Position numbers and translations under genes: made by a program
Part shown: positions 35,562 through 44,717 of the stretch, piece by piece
Numbering within the stretch: the first letter of the stretch is position 1
How the letters are laid out: every line of letters begins with the position of its first letter
Notes under the pieces: model-generated
What the model was told of the DNA's origin: nothing
Seen by the model: the letters and a program-made list of their open reading frames with translations, nothing else
Databases searched by the model: none
NCBI RefSeq assembly: GCF_900096955.1
Contig: NZ_FMYL01000001.1
Coordinates: forward strand, 372,001-436,000
Direction of reading: 5' to 3'
Source of the DNA: Acinetobacter boissieri
GTDB lineage: Bacteria > Pseudomonadota > Gammaproteobacteria > Pseudomonadales > Moraxellaceae
DNA: 64,000 nucleotides

Positions 35562-35666
35562 AGTATAGACTCAAATATTTTAGTTTTTTTAAAGCATATT
35601 AGTTATAGTGCTTTATCTTTATTTGGCGCATTTATAGCTTACCACAAAATCAATTCACTAGAAGGT

Positions 35667-37181
35667 CTAGTACGTTAAATCACTACTGTCTTTTAAATAA
35701 ACGACTTCACGTAAACACGCCAATAACACTGCAAAAGCAGACATCATTTCAGATGCTTCCACACAGGCAAAACCTAACAACAAACCACGCTGTACAGATG
35801 CATGGCTATACATATAGTATTGAGACAAGGCTCTCACTTTAATACCGCGTGATAAAGCCTGTTGCGCCAAAGCCACGTCATCAATGTACACGGGTAATTT
35901 TAAAACCAAATGCAAGCCTGAAGCATCGTCAAATTCATGTAAAAAGGCATCGCCCAAATAACGGCGAATCAATTCAATTAAATAGTTCCGCCGTTTGGCA
36001 TACAATAGACGCATACGTCGTATATGTGCTTCATAATGCCCTTCTTTAATAAACTCAGCCAAAGCTCTTTGAATCAGTAAATGTCCGCCACGGTAAAGCT
36101 CGGCAGCCGCTGTGCGTAATGGGGTGCATAAAGCTTGAGGCACAACCACATAACCAATACGCAGTGCAGGATATATTGTTTTACTAAACGTCCCCATATA
36201 AATCACACGGCTGTCTTTTTCTAACCCTTGTAATGACGGATACGGCAAGCCTGAAAAACGAAATTCACTGTCATAATCATCTTCTACAATCCAACTGCCA
36301 TGTTGCTGTGCAATCTGTAATAACTGCTTACGCCGAGACAGGCTTAAATGTACACCTAATGGGTACTGATGCGATGGTGTCACAAAAATTAGCTTCGGAC
36401 TTTGAGTCGGATTTTCTTCGGGTACAATGCCTTCAGCATCGACAGGCAATGGATAAATATCAGCCCCATTGACTCTTAAATTATTGCGAACGCCCCAATA
36501 GGCAGGATCCTCAATCCAGACCCGATCTCCCACATCACTCAAAGTTCGAGTGACCAAATCAATCGCTTGATGAATCCCTTCAGTAATAATAATTTGGTCT
36601 GGGTTACATTGTACCGATCTCGCCACTCGCAAATGCTCTGCCAAAGCTTGACGCAGTAATGCACACCCCCCGGCATTGCTATAAATGAGTTGTTCAACTT
36701 GTGGTGACTTGCTAAGTTTTGCTTGAATACGACTAAAAATATGGTGTGGAAATTCAGTCACATCGGGTGCACCCGGTACAAAAGCCCCCCATTGATGTGG
36801 CGATGCTGCTGCATAACCGACCAATTGACTGCCTCTTTGTGACAGTTGACAATAAGACTGCACAGCTTGCTCTGGCTGTGTAAATATCGCTTTAGGTAAA
36901 GATAAATAAGTGTCTGGCAACTGCTCTACAACCCATGTACCACGGCCTGTACGTGCTTCTACATAACCTTCTGCTTGTAATTGATCATAAGCACCTAGCA
37001 CGGTATTACGAGACACTTTAACTTCTTGAGCCAAATCTCTAGATGCAGGCAAGCGTATTTTGGGAGCCAATATGCCCTCTAACATGGCATGGCGTAAACA
37101 CCGAAATAAGCGCTGTTGTAATGTGCCAACCTGCTCTTGCTGTAATCTTTGCAACACATAATCGCCCAATAAACTACGCAA
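35667..37181 (-). CDS. gabR: MocR/GabR-type regulator with aminotransferase domain
   Basis: 504 residues. The start is a TTG at 37181 with AGGAGAG 7 bases upstream; the nearest ATG upstream runs into a stop. The N-terminal GntR winged helix covers about 20-85 (LRHAMLEGILAPKIRLPASRDLAQEVKVSRNTVLGAYDQLQAEGYVEARTGRGTWV). The C-terminal class I aminotransferase fold carries the PLP Lys in MGTFSKTIYPALRIGYVV and DDYDSEFRF. It is divergent from gabTD, which it should activate in response to GABA. Confidence 0.88.
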   Translation of the reverse strand: MRSLLGDYVLQRLQQEQVGTLQQRLFRCLRHAMLEGILAPKIRLPASRDLAQEVKVSRNTVLGAYDQLQAEGYVEARTGRGTWVVEQLPDTYLSLPKAIFTQPEQAVQSYCQLSQRGSQLVGYAAASPHQWGAFVPGAPDVTEFPHHIFSRIQAKLSKSPQVEQLIYSNAGGCALLRQALAEHLRVARSVQCNPDQIIITEGIHQAIDLVTRTLSDVGDRVWIEDPAYWGVRNNLRVNGADIYPLPVDAEGIVPEENPTQSPKLIFVTPSHQYPLGVHLSLSRRKQLLQIAQQHGSWIVEDDYDSEFRFSGLPYPSLQGLEKDSRVIYMGTFSKTIYPALRIGYVVVPQALCTPLRTAAAELYRGGHLLIQRALAEFIKEGHYEAHIRRMRLLYAKRRNYLIELIRRYLGDAFLHEFDDASGLHLVLKLPVYIDDVALAQQALSRGIKVRALSQYYMYSHASVQRGLLLGFACVEASEMMSAFAVLLACLREVVYLKDSSDLTY

Positions 37182-37332
37182 TTGGCTCTCTCCTAGACAT
37201 CAAAAGTGGCTCTCGTAAAAAATTTGTGAATACAACACAGTAGTTAGATGATAGGCATTGTAAAGCATCGGATGATACATACAGTATCTCTCTACAATCA
37301 CCCCCATATTCACACCATAAAAAGGCTAAAAC

Positions 37333-38631
37333 ATGAACACACAATACAATGATTTAAACCAGCGTAAACAACAAGCAACCCCTCGTGGCGTAGGTGTCAT
37401 GTGTCAATGGTATGCAGAAAAAGCTGAAAATGCGACTATTTGGGACAAACAAGGCAATGCATATACCGACTTTGCAGGCGGTATTGCAGTACTCAATACA
37501 GGTCATCGTCATCCTAAAGTGATTGCGGCTGTAAAAGCACAGTTAGAACAATTTACTCATACAGCATATCAAGTCACGCCTTATGAAAGCTATGTCACTT
37601 TGGCTGAAAAAATTAATGCACGTGCACCTATTGACGGCGTTGCAAAAACTGCATTTTTTACCACAGGTGCAGAAGCGGTCGAAAATGCGGTAAAAATTGC
37701 GCGTTCATACACTGGTCGTCACGGCATTATTACTTTTGGCAATGGTTTTCATGGTCGCTCATTTATGACCATGGCCATGACAGGTAAAACAGCGCCGTAC
37801 AAACGTGACTTTGGAGTCATGCCTGCAGGGGTGTTTCATGCACGCTATCCTGTACCGCAACAAGGCATTAGTGTAGATGCGGCTCTCTCTAGTATTGAAG
37901 ATATTTTTAGCGAAGACATTGCTGCACATGATGTAGCAGCCATTGTGCTTGAACCTGTACAAGGTGAAGGTGGTTTTCATATTGTGCCTAGCGAGTTTTT
38001 AGCACGCTTACGTGTGCTATGTGATACACACGGTATTTTACTCATTGCAGATGAAGTTCAGTCTGGCTTTGCACGTACAGGACAACTATTTGCTATGCAC
38101 CACTACAATACCAAAGCTGACCTGATTACGATGGCAAAAAGCTTAGGTGGTGGCTTCCCAATTTCTGGCGTGGTTGGTCGTGCTGAAGTCATGGATGCAC
38201 CAAACCCAGGTGGTCTTGGTGGCACATATGCAGGGAACCCAATTGCAGTCGCTGCCGCACACGCCGTCATTGATGCCATTGAAGAAGAAAAACTGTGTGA
38301 ACGTGCCAATTCTCTAGGCCAAACCCTCGTAACAACATTAAAAGAGATTGCACAAGCACAACCGAGCCTGATTAAAGATATCCGTGCGCTGGGTTCTATG
38401 ATTGCAGTAGAAGTTGAAACCGCTGCACTTGCAAAAGCCGTACAAGACTATGCAATGCAGCATGGGTTATTGCTACTGACTTGTGGTAAACATGGTAATG
38501 TCATTCGCTTTTTATACCCGTTGACCATTCCAACAGCACAATTTGAGCAAGCCCTTCATATTTTAAAACAAGGCTTCAGCTCAATTGATTTACCTCAAAA
38601 CCTGAGCAACCACTCGGAGCAGTCTGCATGA
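37333..38631 (+). CDS. gabT: 4-aminobutyrate aminotransferase GabT
   Basis: 432 residues, class III PLP transaminase. It has FAGGIAVLNTGHRHP, FFTTGAEAVENAVKIAR, FGNGFHGRSFMTMAMTGK, ILLIADEVQSGFARTG, and the PLP Lys in TMAKSLGGGFPISGVVGR. It converts GABA and 2-oxoglutarate to succinic semialdehyde and glutamate. It overlaps gabD by four bases. Confidence 0.93.
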   Translation: MNTQYNDLNQRKQQATPRGVGVMCQWYAEKAENATIWDKQGNAYTDFAGGIAVLNTGHRHPKVIAAVKAQLEQFTHTAYQVTPYESYVTLAEKINARAPIDGVAKTAFFTTGAEAVENAVKIARSYTGRHGIITFGNGFHGRSFMTMAMTGKTAPYKRDFGVMPAGVFHARYPVPQQGISVDAALSSIEDIFSEDIAAHDVAAIVLEPVQGEGGFHIVPSEFLARLRVLCDTHGILLIADEVQSGFARTGQLFAMHHYNTKADLITMAKSLGGGFPISGVVGRAEVMDAPNPGGLGGTYAGNPIAVAAAHAVIDAIEEEKLCERANSLGQTLVTTLKEIAQAQPSLIKDIRALGSMIAVEVETAALAKAVQDYAMQHGLLLLTCGKHGNVIRFLYPLTIPTAQFEQALHILKQGFSSIDLPQNLSNHSEQSA

Positions 38632-40073
38632 TTTCAGCACATTTACACCCTTTACTTAAACACCCAGATATTTGCTTTGCTGCACCGACTTATCCTGCAA
38701 TTGAAGTAACTGATGCTTCAACAGAAACACCTTTGGCATGGGTCAAAAAACATGACCAAGCAGAAGTCGAACAGGCCATTGCTCGCTCGCAAACTGCTCA
38801 GTCTGCATGGAAGCAAAAAACAGCATTAGAACGTGCCGATATTTTATGGGCTTGGTACAACGCCATGCTGGCGAATAAGTCAGAATTGGCAGAAATTTTA
38901 ACTGCAGAACAAGGCAAACCATTAGCAGAAGCACAAGGTGAAATTGGCTATGCTGCCTCATTTATTCGTTGGTTTGCAGAACAAGCTCGCCGTGTGGAAG
39001 GCAATATTATTGCACCCACTCAAAACCAGCAACGCCTTTTAGTACTCAAGCAACCGATTGGTGTCACTGCAGCCATTACGCCGTGGAACTTTCCGGCAGC
39101 GATGATTACACGTAAAGCAGCGCCTGCTCTTGCAGCAGGTTGCTCTATGATTGTTAAGCCTGCAGAACTTACACCACTAACCGCCTACGCTTTAGAAGTA
39201 ATCGCTGTACAAGCAGGTCTGCCAAAAGACTTACTAATTAACATTAATGGTGAAGCCGCTGAAGTCGGACAAACCTTATGTGAAAGCGACATCGTACGCA
39301 AACTGAGTTTCACAGGATCAACCCAAGTGGGTCGTATACTCATGCAACAATGTGCACCCACCATCAAGAAACTCTCTTTGGAGTTAGGTGGTAATGCCCC
39401 TGTGATTATTTTTGACGATGCCAACCTCGAACAAGCGGTACAAGGCATTATGGCGAGTAAATTCCGTAACAGTGGGCAAACCTGTGTCTGTGCCAACCGT
39501 ATTTATGTACAAGCCGGCATTTATGAACAACTGAGCCAAAAGTTAGTAGAGGCAGTCAAAACACTTAAAGTTGGTGATGGACGTGAGCAGGGTACAACTC
39601 AAGGACCACTCATTGCACAGTCTGCGGTAGACAAAGTACTGTCTCATATCAGTGATGCAACCGATAAAGGCGCACGTGTTTTAATTGGTGGTACATCAAC
39701 TGAGCAAGGTAATCGGTTCTTTCAACCCACGGTACTTGCAGGCGTCACTCAAAACATGAAAGTGGCAAAAGAAGAAACTTTTGGCCCACTTGCTCCACTG
39801 TTTTGTTTTGAGCATGAAGACGAGGCAATTCGCTTGGCAAATGACACTGAGTTTGGCTTAGCCGCTTACTTATTTACTCAAAGTACAGCGAGACAATGGC
39901 GTGTTGCAGAGCAGCTCGAATACGGTATGGTTGGCGTAAATACAGGGGCGATTTCTAATGAAGTTGCACCATTTGGTGGTGTTAAACAATCTGGTCTTGG
40001 TCGTGAAGGCTCACAAGAAGGAATTGAAGAATACTTAGAAATGAAATACCTCTGCATCGATATTTCAGCTTAA
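38628..40073 (+). CDS. gabD: Succinate-semialdehyde dehydrogenase GabD
   Basis: 481 residues, ALDH superfamily. The cofactor loop is FTGSTQVGRILM, the Glu is in LELGGNAP and the catalytic Cys in NSGQTCVCANRIYV; the neighbouring second Cys is typical of GabD. It oxidises succinic semialdehyde from GabT to succinate. Confidence 0.93.
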   Translation: MISAHLHPLLKHPDICFAAPTYPAIEVTDASTETPLAWVKKHDQAEVEQAIARSQTAQSAWKQKTALERADILWAWYNAMLANKSELAEILTAEQGKPLAEAQGEIGYAASFIRWFAEQARRVEGNIIAPTQNQQRLLVLKQPIGVTAAITPWNFPAAMITRKAAPALAAGCSMIVKPAELTPLTAYALEVIAVQAGLPKDLLININGEAAEVGQTLCESDIVRKLSFTGSTQVGRILMQQCAPTIKKLSLELGGNAPVIIFDDANLEQAVQGIMASKFRNSGQTCVCANRIYVQAGIYEQLSQKLVEAVKTLKVGDGREQGTTQGPLIAQSAVDKVLSHISDATDKGARVLIGGTSTEQGNRFFQPTVLAGVTQNMKVAKEETFGPLAPLFCFEHEDEAIRLANDTEFGLAAYLFTQSTARQWRVAEQLEYGMVGVNTGAISNEVAPFGGVKQSGLGREGSQEGIEEYLEMKYLCIDISA

Positions 40074-40078
40074 ACCTC

Positions 40079-40108
40079 AAAAAAGCGAGCCGAATGGCTC
40101 GCTTTTTT
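40079..40108. terminator. Terminator after gabD
   Basis: AAAAAAGCGAGCC-GAAT-GGCTCGCTTTTTT, a perfect 13-bp stem with T runs on both strands. It serves gabTD and the convergent gene at 40114. Confidence 0.92.
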
Positions 40109-40113
40109 AATCG

Positions 40114-40458
40114 CTAAGCAGCATTAAATCGATGTCCACACTGTAAGCATTTATAATCAAAAAACACATTTTTATCGACCACTGTACCCGCTTTATGCCC
40201 TACACGGCGACCTAAAAAGCCACCTGTTACTCCTGCGCTAATCGCACCTACAAAAGTACCTATCGTTGCACAAGTAATAATGCCCAATGGCCCTGCCAAT
40301 GTACCAATAGCTGCACCAGTAGATGCACCCGCAGCCGCACCACCTACAGCACCTGCTGCAACGCCTGCAGAACCAAGCATCACACCACCAACTGTTTTAA
40401 GTCTCTGCTCATGATCTCTTGCTTCAACCTCTGAAGCATGGCATTTAGGACAAAGCAT
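40114..40458 (-). CDS. Small protein with a split zinc ribbon around a glycine-zipper core
   Basis: 114 residues from the ATG at 40458 (AGGAAAA just upstream). CPKC at residues 3-6 and CLQC near 103-106 could form one four-Cys zinc site. Between them is about 70 residues of Gly/Ala-rich zipper sequence (GSAGVAAGAVGGAAAGASTG; GTFVGAISAGVTGGFLGRRVG) that could insert in a membrane or pack as helices. There is no signal peptide. Function unknown. Confidence 0.7.
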   Translation of the reverse strand: MLCPKCHASEVEARDHEQRLKTVGGVMLGSAGVAAGAVGGAAAGASTGAAIGTLAGPLGIITCATIGTFVGAISAGVTGGFLGRRVGHKAGTVVDKNVFFDYKCLQCGHRFNAA

Positions 40459-40711
40459 ATATTTTCCTAGCATAAAATCTATAGCTCTGATCATAAACGT
40501 TGTTGTGCATGATCATATTGGCAAAAAGTATCTATCTATCTTTCCCAAGATAATGCATAGAAACACTCTTGTAAGATATTTTTATACTTTTGCCTATGCT
40601 TTCTTAATGTGTATAAATACGCTTTCACTTTCAAAATAGTTTTTATATTTAAAGATGATATTATTTTTTAATTATATGTATGATTATCTAAAAATAAAGT
40701 TTAGGTTTTAT

Positions 40712-41515
40712 ATGATATTAAAACGCTTTCTTCATACCTTGGTTATTTTAGCTACAAGTACATTTATTATACCGAATAGTTATGCACAAACATTACAAGA
40801 AATGCAACAGTTCGCTGAGCAAGGTCATGCTGACGCTCAATATCGTTTAGGTTTGACATATGACAAAGGTCAGGAAATACCTCAAAACTATACCTCTGCA
40901 GCCATGTGGTATCAAAAATCTGCCGAACAAGGCAATATTGATGCTCAATATAATTTAGGTATTTTATATGCTAACGGGCGAGGCGTACCTCAAGACTATA
41001 GCATGGCAATCGTATGGTGGCATAAAGCTGCTAAACAAGGCGACATTCCTGCCCAATATAATTTAGGGGTTGCATATGCCAATGGTCGGGGTGTACCTCT
41101 AAACTATACCACTGCCATCATGTGGTACAAAAAAGCAGCCGATCAAGGCAATGCAGTGGCTCAATACAATTTGGGAACTTTATATGCAAATGGTCGGGGT
41201 GTACCCCAAGACTACACAATTGCAGCCATGTGGTGGCATAAAGCTGCTGAGCAAGGAGACTCCGATGCTCAATACAACTTAGGGGTTTCCTATGTCGATG
41301 GTCTAGGCGTACCCCAGAACTGTGTTACAGCAGCCATGTGGTATAAAAAAGCAGCTGAGCAAGGCAATACTAATGCTCAATATAACTTAGGTGTTTTGTA
41401 TGAGTTTGGTTCAGGTGTACCTGAAAGTATTCAGCTTGCCAAACACTGGTATCAAAAAGCAGCTAATCAAGGCGATGTAGAGGCAAAAAATAGATTAAAT
41501 AAACTCACAGATTAA
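40712..41515 (+). CDS. Secreted Sel1-repeat protein
   Basis: 267 residues from the ATG at 40712 (AGG upstream), which gives a clean signal peptide (MILKRFLHTLVILATSTF, cut after NSYA). The mature protein is six to seven Sel1 units of 36 residues, each containing a form of AEQGNxxAQYNLGxLYxxGxGVPQ. Repeats 2-6 are very alike, suggesting internal duplication. Such proteins act as periplasmic scaffolds. The partner is unknown and no neighbour points to one. Confidence 0.85.
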   Translation: MILKRFLHTLVILATSTFIIPNSYAQTLQEMQQFAEQGHADAQYRLGLTYDKGQEIPQNYTSAAMWYQKSAEQGNIDAQYNLGILYANGRGVPQDYSMAIVWWHKAAKQGDIPAQYNLGVAYANGRGVPLNYTTAIMWYKKAADQGNAVAQYNLGTLYANGRGVPQDYTIAAMWWHKAAEQGDSDAQYNLGVSYVDGLGVPQNCVTAAMWYKKAAEQGNTNAQYNLGVLYEFGSGVPESIQLAKHWYQKAANQGDVEAKNRLNKLTD

Positions 41516-41673
41516 ATCCATAAAAGATTAGCAATAAAGTATTGTTGTCATACAAGACTTTACTTTCTACCAATGCACCCCTCACCACCCGTAAGCTAAA
41601 TCATTCAGGCTAGATACATACCATTTTGTATATTTCAATATATAAGCTAATTTTCAATACTATATGGGTAGAT

Positions 41674-42291
41674 CTATATCAAATGCACAATCGAAAGACC
41701 AATACCGTACACTGCCACCAACATTAAAATGATTGCACACAACATCAACATTTTACCGTAGTGGCGGCTTTTAGATAAACGATTAAACCCTACATACACC
41801 GCAGATAACGTCATAAAATCTAAAATAATCCATGCCAGTGTGAGTACCAATAAACTCAGATTTAAATCAGACGTAACATGAATAAACTGTGGGAAAAATG
41901 CTGAAAAGAAAATGATATCTTTCGGGTTAGAAATACCGACTAAAAAGCCTTTTTTAAAGCCACCTTGCTGAGATGCAGATGCAGTCATCACATCATTTTG
42001 ATGTGCCAATGCATCACGAAACAATTGCACAGCCAGATGTAAAATATACAAACAACCCAAAATTTTTATAACAATAAAAACTTGCTCATTGATACTGAGT
42101 AACCCTTTCAGAACCAACACAGAAATGGCAATAAGACACAACGAAGCCAAATTTGTGCCAAAAATAGTTTGCAGTGCTTTTTTGTATCCCCCTTTCAATC
42201 CAGCACTAGCCACTAACAACATGACTGGCCCAGGTGTTGCAATCATAACAATGACCGTCAACATGTATGTTAATAGTTCTAACCAATTCAT
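41674..42291 (-). CDS. LysE/RhtB-family amino acid exporter
   Basis: 205 residues with six hydrophobic segments. The RhtB signature is ATPGPVMLLVASAGLKGGYKKALQTIFGTN, followed by GFLVGISNPKDIIFFSAFFPQF. It exports amino acids or homoserine-like compounds. It has no adjacent regulator. It is a different branch from ArgO at 33399. Confidence 0.85.
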   Translation of the reverse strand: MNWLELLTYMLTVIVMIATPGPVMLLVASAGLKGGYKKALQTIFGTNLASLCLIAISVLVLKGLLSINEQVFIVIKILGCLYILHLAVQLFRDALAHQNDVMTASASQQGGFKKGFLVGISNPKDIIFFSAFFPQFIHVTSDLNLSLLVLTLAWIILDFMTLSAVYVGFNRLSKSRHYGKMLMLCAIILMLVAVYGIGLSIVHLI

Positions 42292-42863
42292 TTCATACTC
42301 TATATTTCACTTAAAATAATCAATCTCTGATATAAAATGCTGTAAACGTCTCGTATTGGTAATTTTTAATATATTAAATACACACTCACGCTTTGGTTTA
42401 TTTTCAAAAATCTTACATTCTATGCACATATAAATAAAATTATGGCATCAACTATTGACCTTTTATATTAATTAGTCGCACACACCTAAGTAGCACGAAT
42501 GTGATTTAAACCATCTACAACCATTAAGGTACCTACAATAATGTACGTTATCATATTTAAAAAATATAACTAAATATATGATAAGTTATCATTTTCTACC
42601 AATTCCACATAACAGTCTATCTATTTTATATAAATTAGTAGATAATCATTATCAGTAAAAACTATCAAGCATTTTTGAGTTTTAATGAGACATGATGTCA
42701 CATGAATCTCTAAATGAAGATGAACCACCATGATGCCGTATATTGGCATAAAATACTAAGAAAATGCAGTGAATGACTGCAATCGGTCTGAGTAAAAAAC
42801 CGTCATTTTACTCAAACCACCGACTAACAGCACGTTGCTCAACTCCAGTAACTGCTGTTTTTT
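42292..42863. other. Gene-free region with Fur box and candidate small RNA
   Basis: 572 bases with no plausible protein gene on either strand. The left part (42292-42600) is AT-rich, with a 7-1-7 palindrome ATGATAAGTTATCAT at 42578-42592 and a direct copy of GTTATCAT at 42547. The right part holds the Fur box and the structured transcript described separately. Confidence 0.6.
42640..42654. promoter_or_regulatory. Fur box
   Basis: AGATAATCATTATCA matches the 7-1-7 Fur consensus TGATAAT-N-ATTATCA at 14 of 15 positions. A TATAAA -10-like hexamer ends 6 bases upstream, so bound Fur would cover the start of a plus-strand transcript. No iron gene lies downstream; the transcript would run into the terminator at 42826. 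Confidence 0.75.
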
Positions 42864-42865
42864 TT
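42655..42865 (+). ncRNA. Candidate Fur-regulated small RNA
   Basis: Between the Fur box and a plus-strand intrinsic terminator there is no ORF but four consecutive hairpins: ATGCC/GGCAT (42733-42749), TGCAGT/ACTGCA (42765-42781), GAGTAAAA/TTTTACTC (42790-42813), and the terminator (42826-42859). The terminator loop GCTCAACTCCAGT, with flanks UUGCUCA and UCCAGUA, resembles the pairing core of E. coli RyhB from memory. The 5' end is not known; the RNA may be shorter than given. The call rests on sequence logic, not homology search. Confidence 0.55.
42826..42865 (+). terminator. Intrinsic terminator of the candidate small RNA
   Basis: Stem AACAGCA/TGCTGTT extended by GTT/AAC over one bulged base, a 13-14 base loop, then a run of T to 42865. 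The T run exists only on the plus strand, so it serves a plus transcript although the only flanking genes are on the minus strand. It touches the stop codon of the nicotinamidase gene. Confidence 0.8.
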
Positions 42866-43487
42866 ATGATACATCAATCGATTGTATTTTAATAACACCA
42901 CTCTCTTTCATCTTTTGCCATGCTTGTGCCAAAGAGCCATTTAAATTAATTGCTGCAGTTGCATCTTCAATCACGTAAGTTTTAAATCCTAATTGTGTCG
43001 CATCAATTGCTGTCCATGCCACGCAAAAATCTGTTGCAATACCTACCACATACACAGTATCTATATCGCGCGCTTTTAAATAGCCAGCCAATCCTGTAGA
43101 AGTTATATGATCTGCTTCTAAAAAAGCAGAATAACTGTCTATATGCGCATGAAACCCTTTACGTACAATCAACTGTGCTGTAGGTATATTTAATAAAGGA
43201 TGAAACTCAGCATCGTGCGTGCCTTGAACGCAATGTCTAGGCCATAGCACCTGTGGGCCATAATCTAAGGTAATAACATCAAATGGCTGTTTATGCAGAT
43301 GTTGATCAGCAAAAGAAATATGATCTGTCGTATGCCAGTCCTGCGTTAAAACCACATTGTGAAACTGGCCTGCCAACTGATTAATCAACGGAATAATCTG
43401 GTCTGCATGTGCAACAGCCAATTGTCCACCGGGAGTAAACCCATTTTGTACATCAACCACAATCAAGACTGACTGTTTATCTAACAT
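42864..43487 (-). CDS. pncA: Nicotinamidase PncA
   Basis: 207 residues, isochorismatase-like fold. Asp in VVDVQNGFTPGG, Lys in VRKGFHAHIDSYSAF and Cys in GIATDFCVAWTA form the triad; metal ligands are in LTQDWHTTDHISF. It converts nicotinamide to nicotinate in NAD salvage. GGAGTG lies before the ATG. Confidence 0.9.
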   Translation of the reverse strand: MLDKQSVLIVVDVQNGFTPGGQLAVAHADQIIPLINQLAGQFHNVVLTQDWHTTDHISFADQHLHKQPFDVITLDYGPQVLWPRHCVQGTHDAEFHPLLNIPTAQLIVRKGFHAHIDSYSAFLEADHITSTGLAGYLKARDIDTVYVVGIATDFCVAWTAIDATQLGFKTYVIEDATAAINLNGSLAQAWQKMKESGVIKIQSIDVS

Positions 43488-43812
43488 AATATCACTCCAA
43501 CAAAATGTGAGTTTCTTTTAAACTCGCCTTTTCAAGCCAATTCGCATATTGTTTTTAAAAAAGCTTAGCATTAAAGACACTGTATCGAACAATCACAGCA
43601 AATATGGTTGAAAAAATAGCAAAAAATGTCTATAAAGTTGATTAGGTATCTCTTAAATTATGCCATCAGCGAGAATTTACGCTACCATAATACAGATAGA
43701 CCAACATACCATGATTCACACCGAATCAACGGTTTTCTAAATTCTAAATATGAACCATTTGCTTTATTGACTCAAATAAAATAGCGATGGCCCAACAGGA
43801 TATTTTTTTAAA
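43488..43812. other. Gene-free divergent region between pncA and dapA
   Basis: 325 AT-rich bases with no coding sequence or strong hairpin. It must hold the promoters of both genes. TTGACT at about 43768 may be a -35 for dapA. The likely dapA ribosome site (AGGA, 43797-43800) is 12 bases from the ATG, further than usual. Confidence 0.4.
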
Positions 43813-44706
43813 ATGACTCAGCTAGCTCAGAACATTCAAGGCTCAATCGTCGCACTCGTCACCCCTATGCTTGAAGATGGTAACGTAGATTGGAAAGGCC
43901 TAGAGAAGCTCGTTGAGTGGCATATCCAAGAAGGAACAAATGCCATTGTTGCAGTAGGGACATCGGGCGAATCATCTACGCTCACGATGCAAGAACATGC
44001 CAAAGTCATTCAAGAAGTGATTCGTATTGCCAATAAACGTATTCCAATTATTGCAGGTACTGGGGCAAATTCTACCCATGAAGCCATTAAGCTCACCAAA
44101 GAGGCTCATGCATTTGGTGCAGATGCAGTATTGTCTGTGGTGCCCTATTATAATAAACCGAGCCAAGAAGGCTTATACCAACACTTTAAAGCCATTGCAG
44201 CCTCGGCCGATATTCCAGTCATTTTATATAACGTACCTAGCCGTACAATTGCCGATTTAAGCAACGACACCGTATTACGTTTAGCAGATATAGATAACAT
44301 TATTGGTATTAAAGATGCTACAGGTGACGTACCTCGTGGCCAAGATCTCATTGAACGCCTACAAGGAAAAATTGCAGTGTATTCAGGCGATGATGATACC
44401 GCTGCTGAGCTTATCCTTGTTGGTGCTCAAGGTAATATTTCGGTGACTGCAAACATTGCACCAAAAACAGTGAGTCAAATTTGCCAATATGCTTTATCAG
44501 GCGATGCTGAAAACACGAGAAAACTTGCACAAAACGTTGCAAATCTAAACAATATTTTATTTTGTGAATCTAACCCAATTCCTGTCAAATGGGCACTGTG
44601 TGAAATGGGTATGATCTGTAGTGGTATTCGCTTACCACTCACCCCTTTGGCAGAACAATATCATGCAGATGTACGTGACGCGCTCAAGTCTGCAAAACTT
44701 ATTTAA
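43813..44706 (+). CDS. dapA: 4-hydroxy-tetrahydrodipicolinate synthase DapA
   Basis: 297 residues. GTSGESSTL (the GTTGE loop), Tyr in VILYNVPSRT and the Schiff-base Lys in IIGIKDATGD are all present. It condenses pyruvate and aspartate semialdehyde in lysine and peptidoglycan precursor synthesis. It starts a dapA - bamC-like - purC run, as in E. coli. Confidence 0.95.
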   Translation: MTQLAQNIQGSIVALVTPMLEDGNVDWKGLEKLVEWHIQEGTNAIVAVGTSGESSTLTMQEHAKVIQEVIRIANKRIPIIAGTGANSTHEAIKLTKEAHAFGADAVLSVVPYYNKPSQEGLYQHFKAIAASADIPVILYNVPSRTIADLSNDTVLRLADIDNIIGIKDATGDVPRGQDLIERLQGKIAVYSGDDDTAAELILVGAQGNISVTANIAPKTVSQICQYALSGDAENTRKLAQNVANLNNILFCESNPIPVKWALCEMGMICSGIRLPLTPLAEQYHADVRDALKSAKLI

Positions 44707-44717
44707 GGGTACTTTTT

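Noticed and set aside
40712..41515. Sel1 repeat gene as a mobile or repeat-expanded element
   Set aside because: The repeats are protein repeats of 36 codons typical of the family, with normal codon divergence; no DNA-level mobility signs.
41674..42291. Fur control of the RhtB exporter by the box at 42640
   Set aside because: The box is about 350 bases upstream of this minus-strand gene and closely precedes a plus-strand terminator-ended region, so a plus transcript is the better target.
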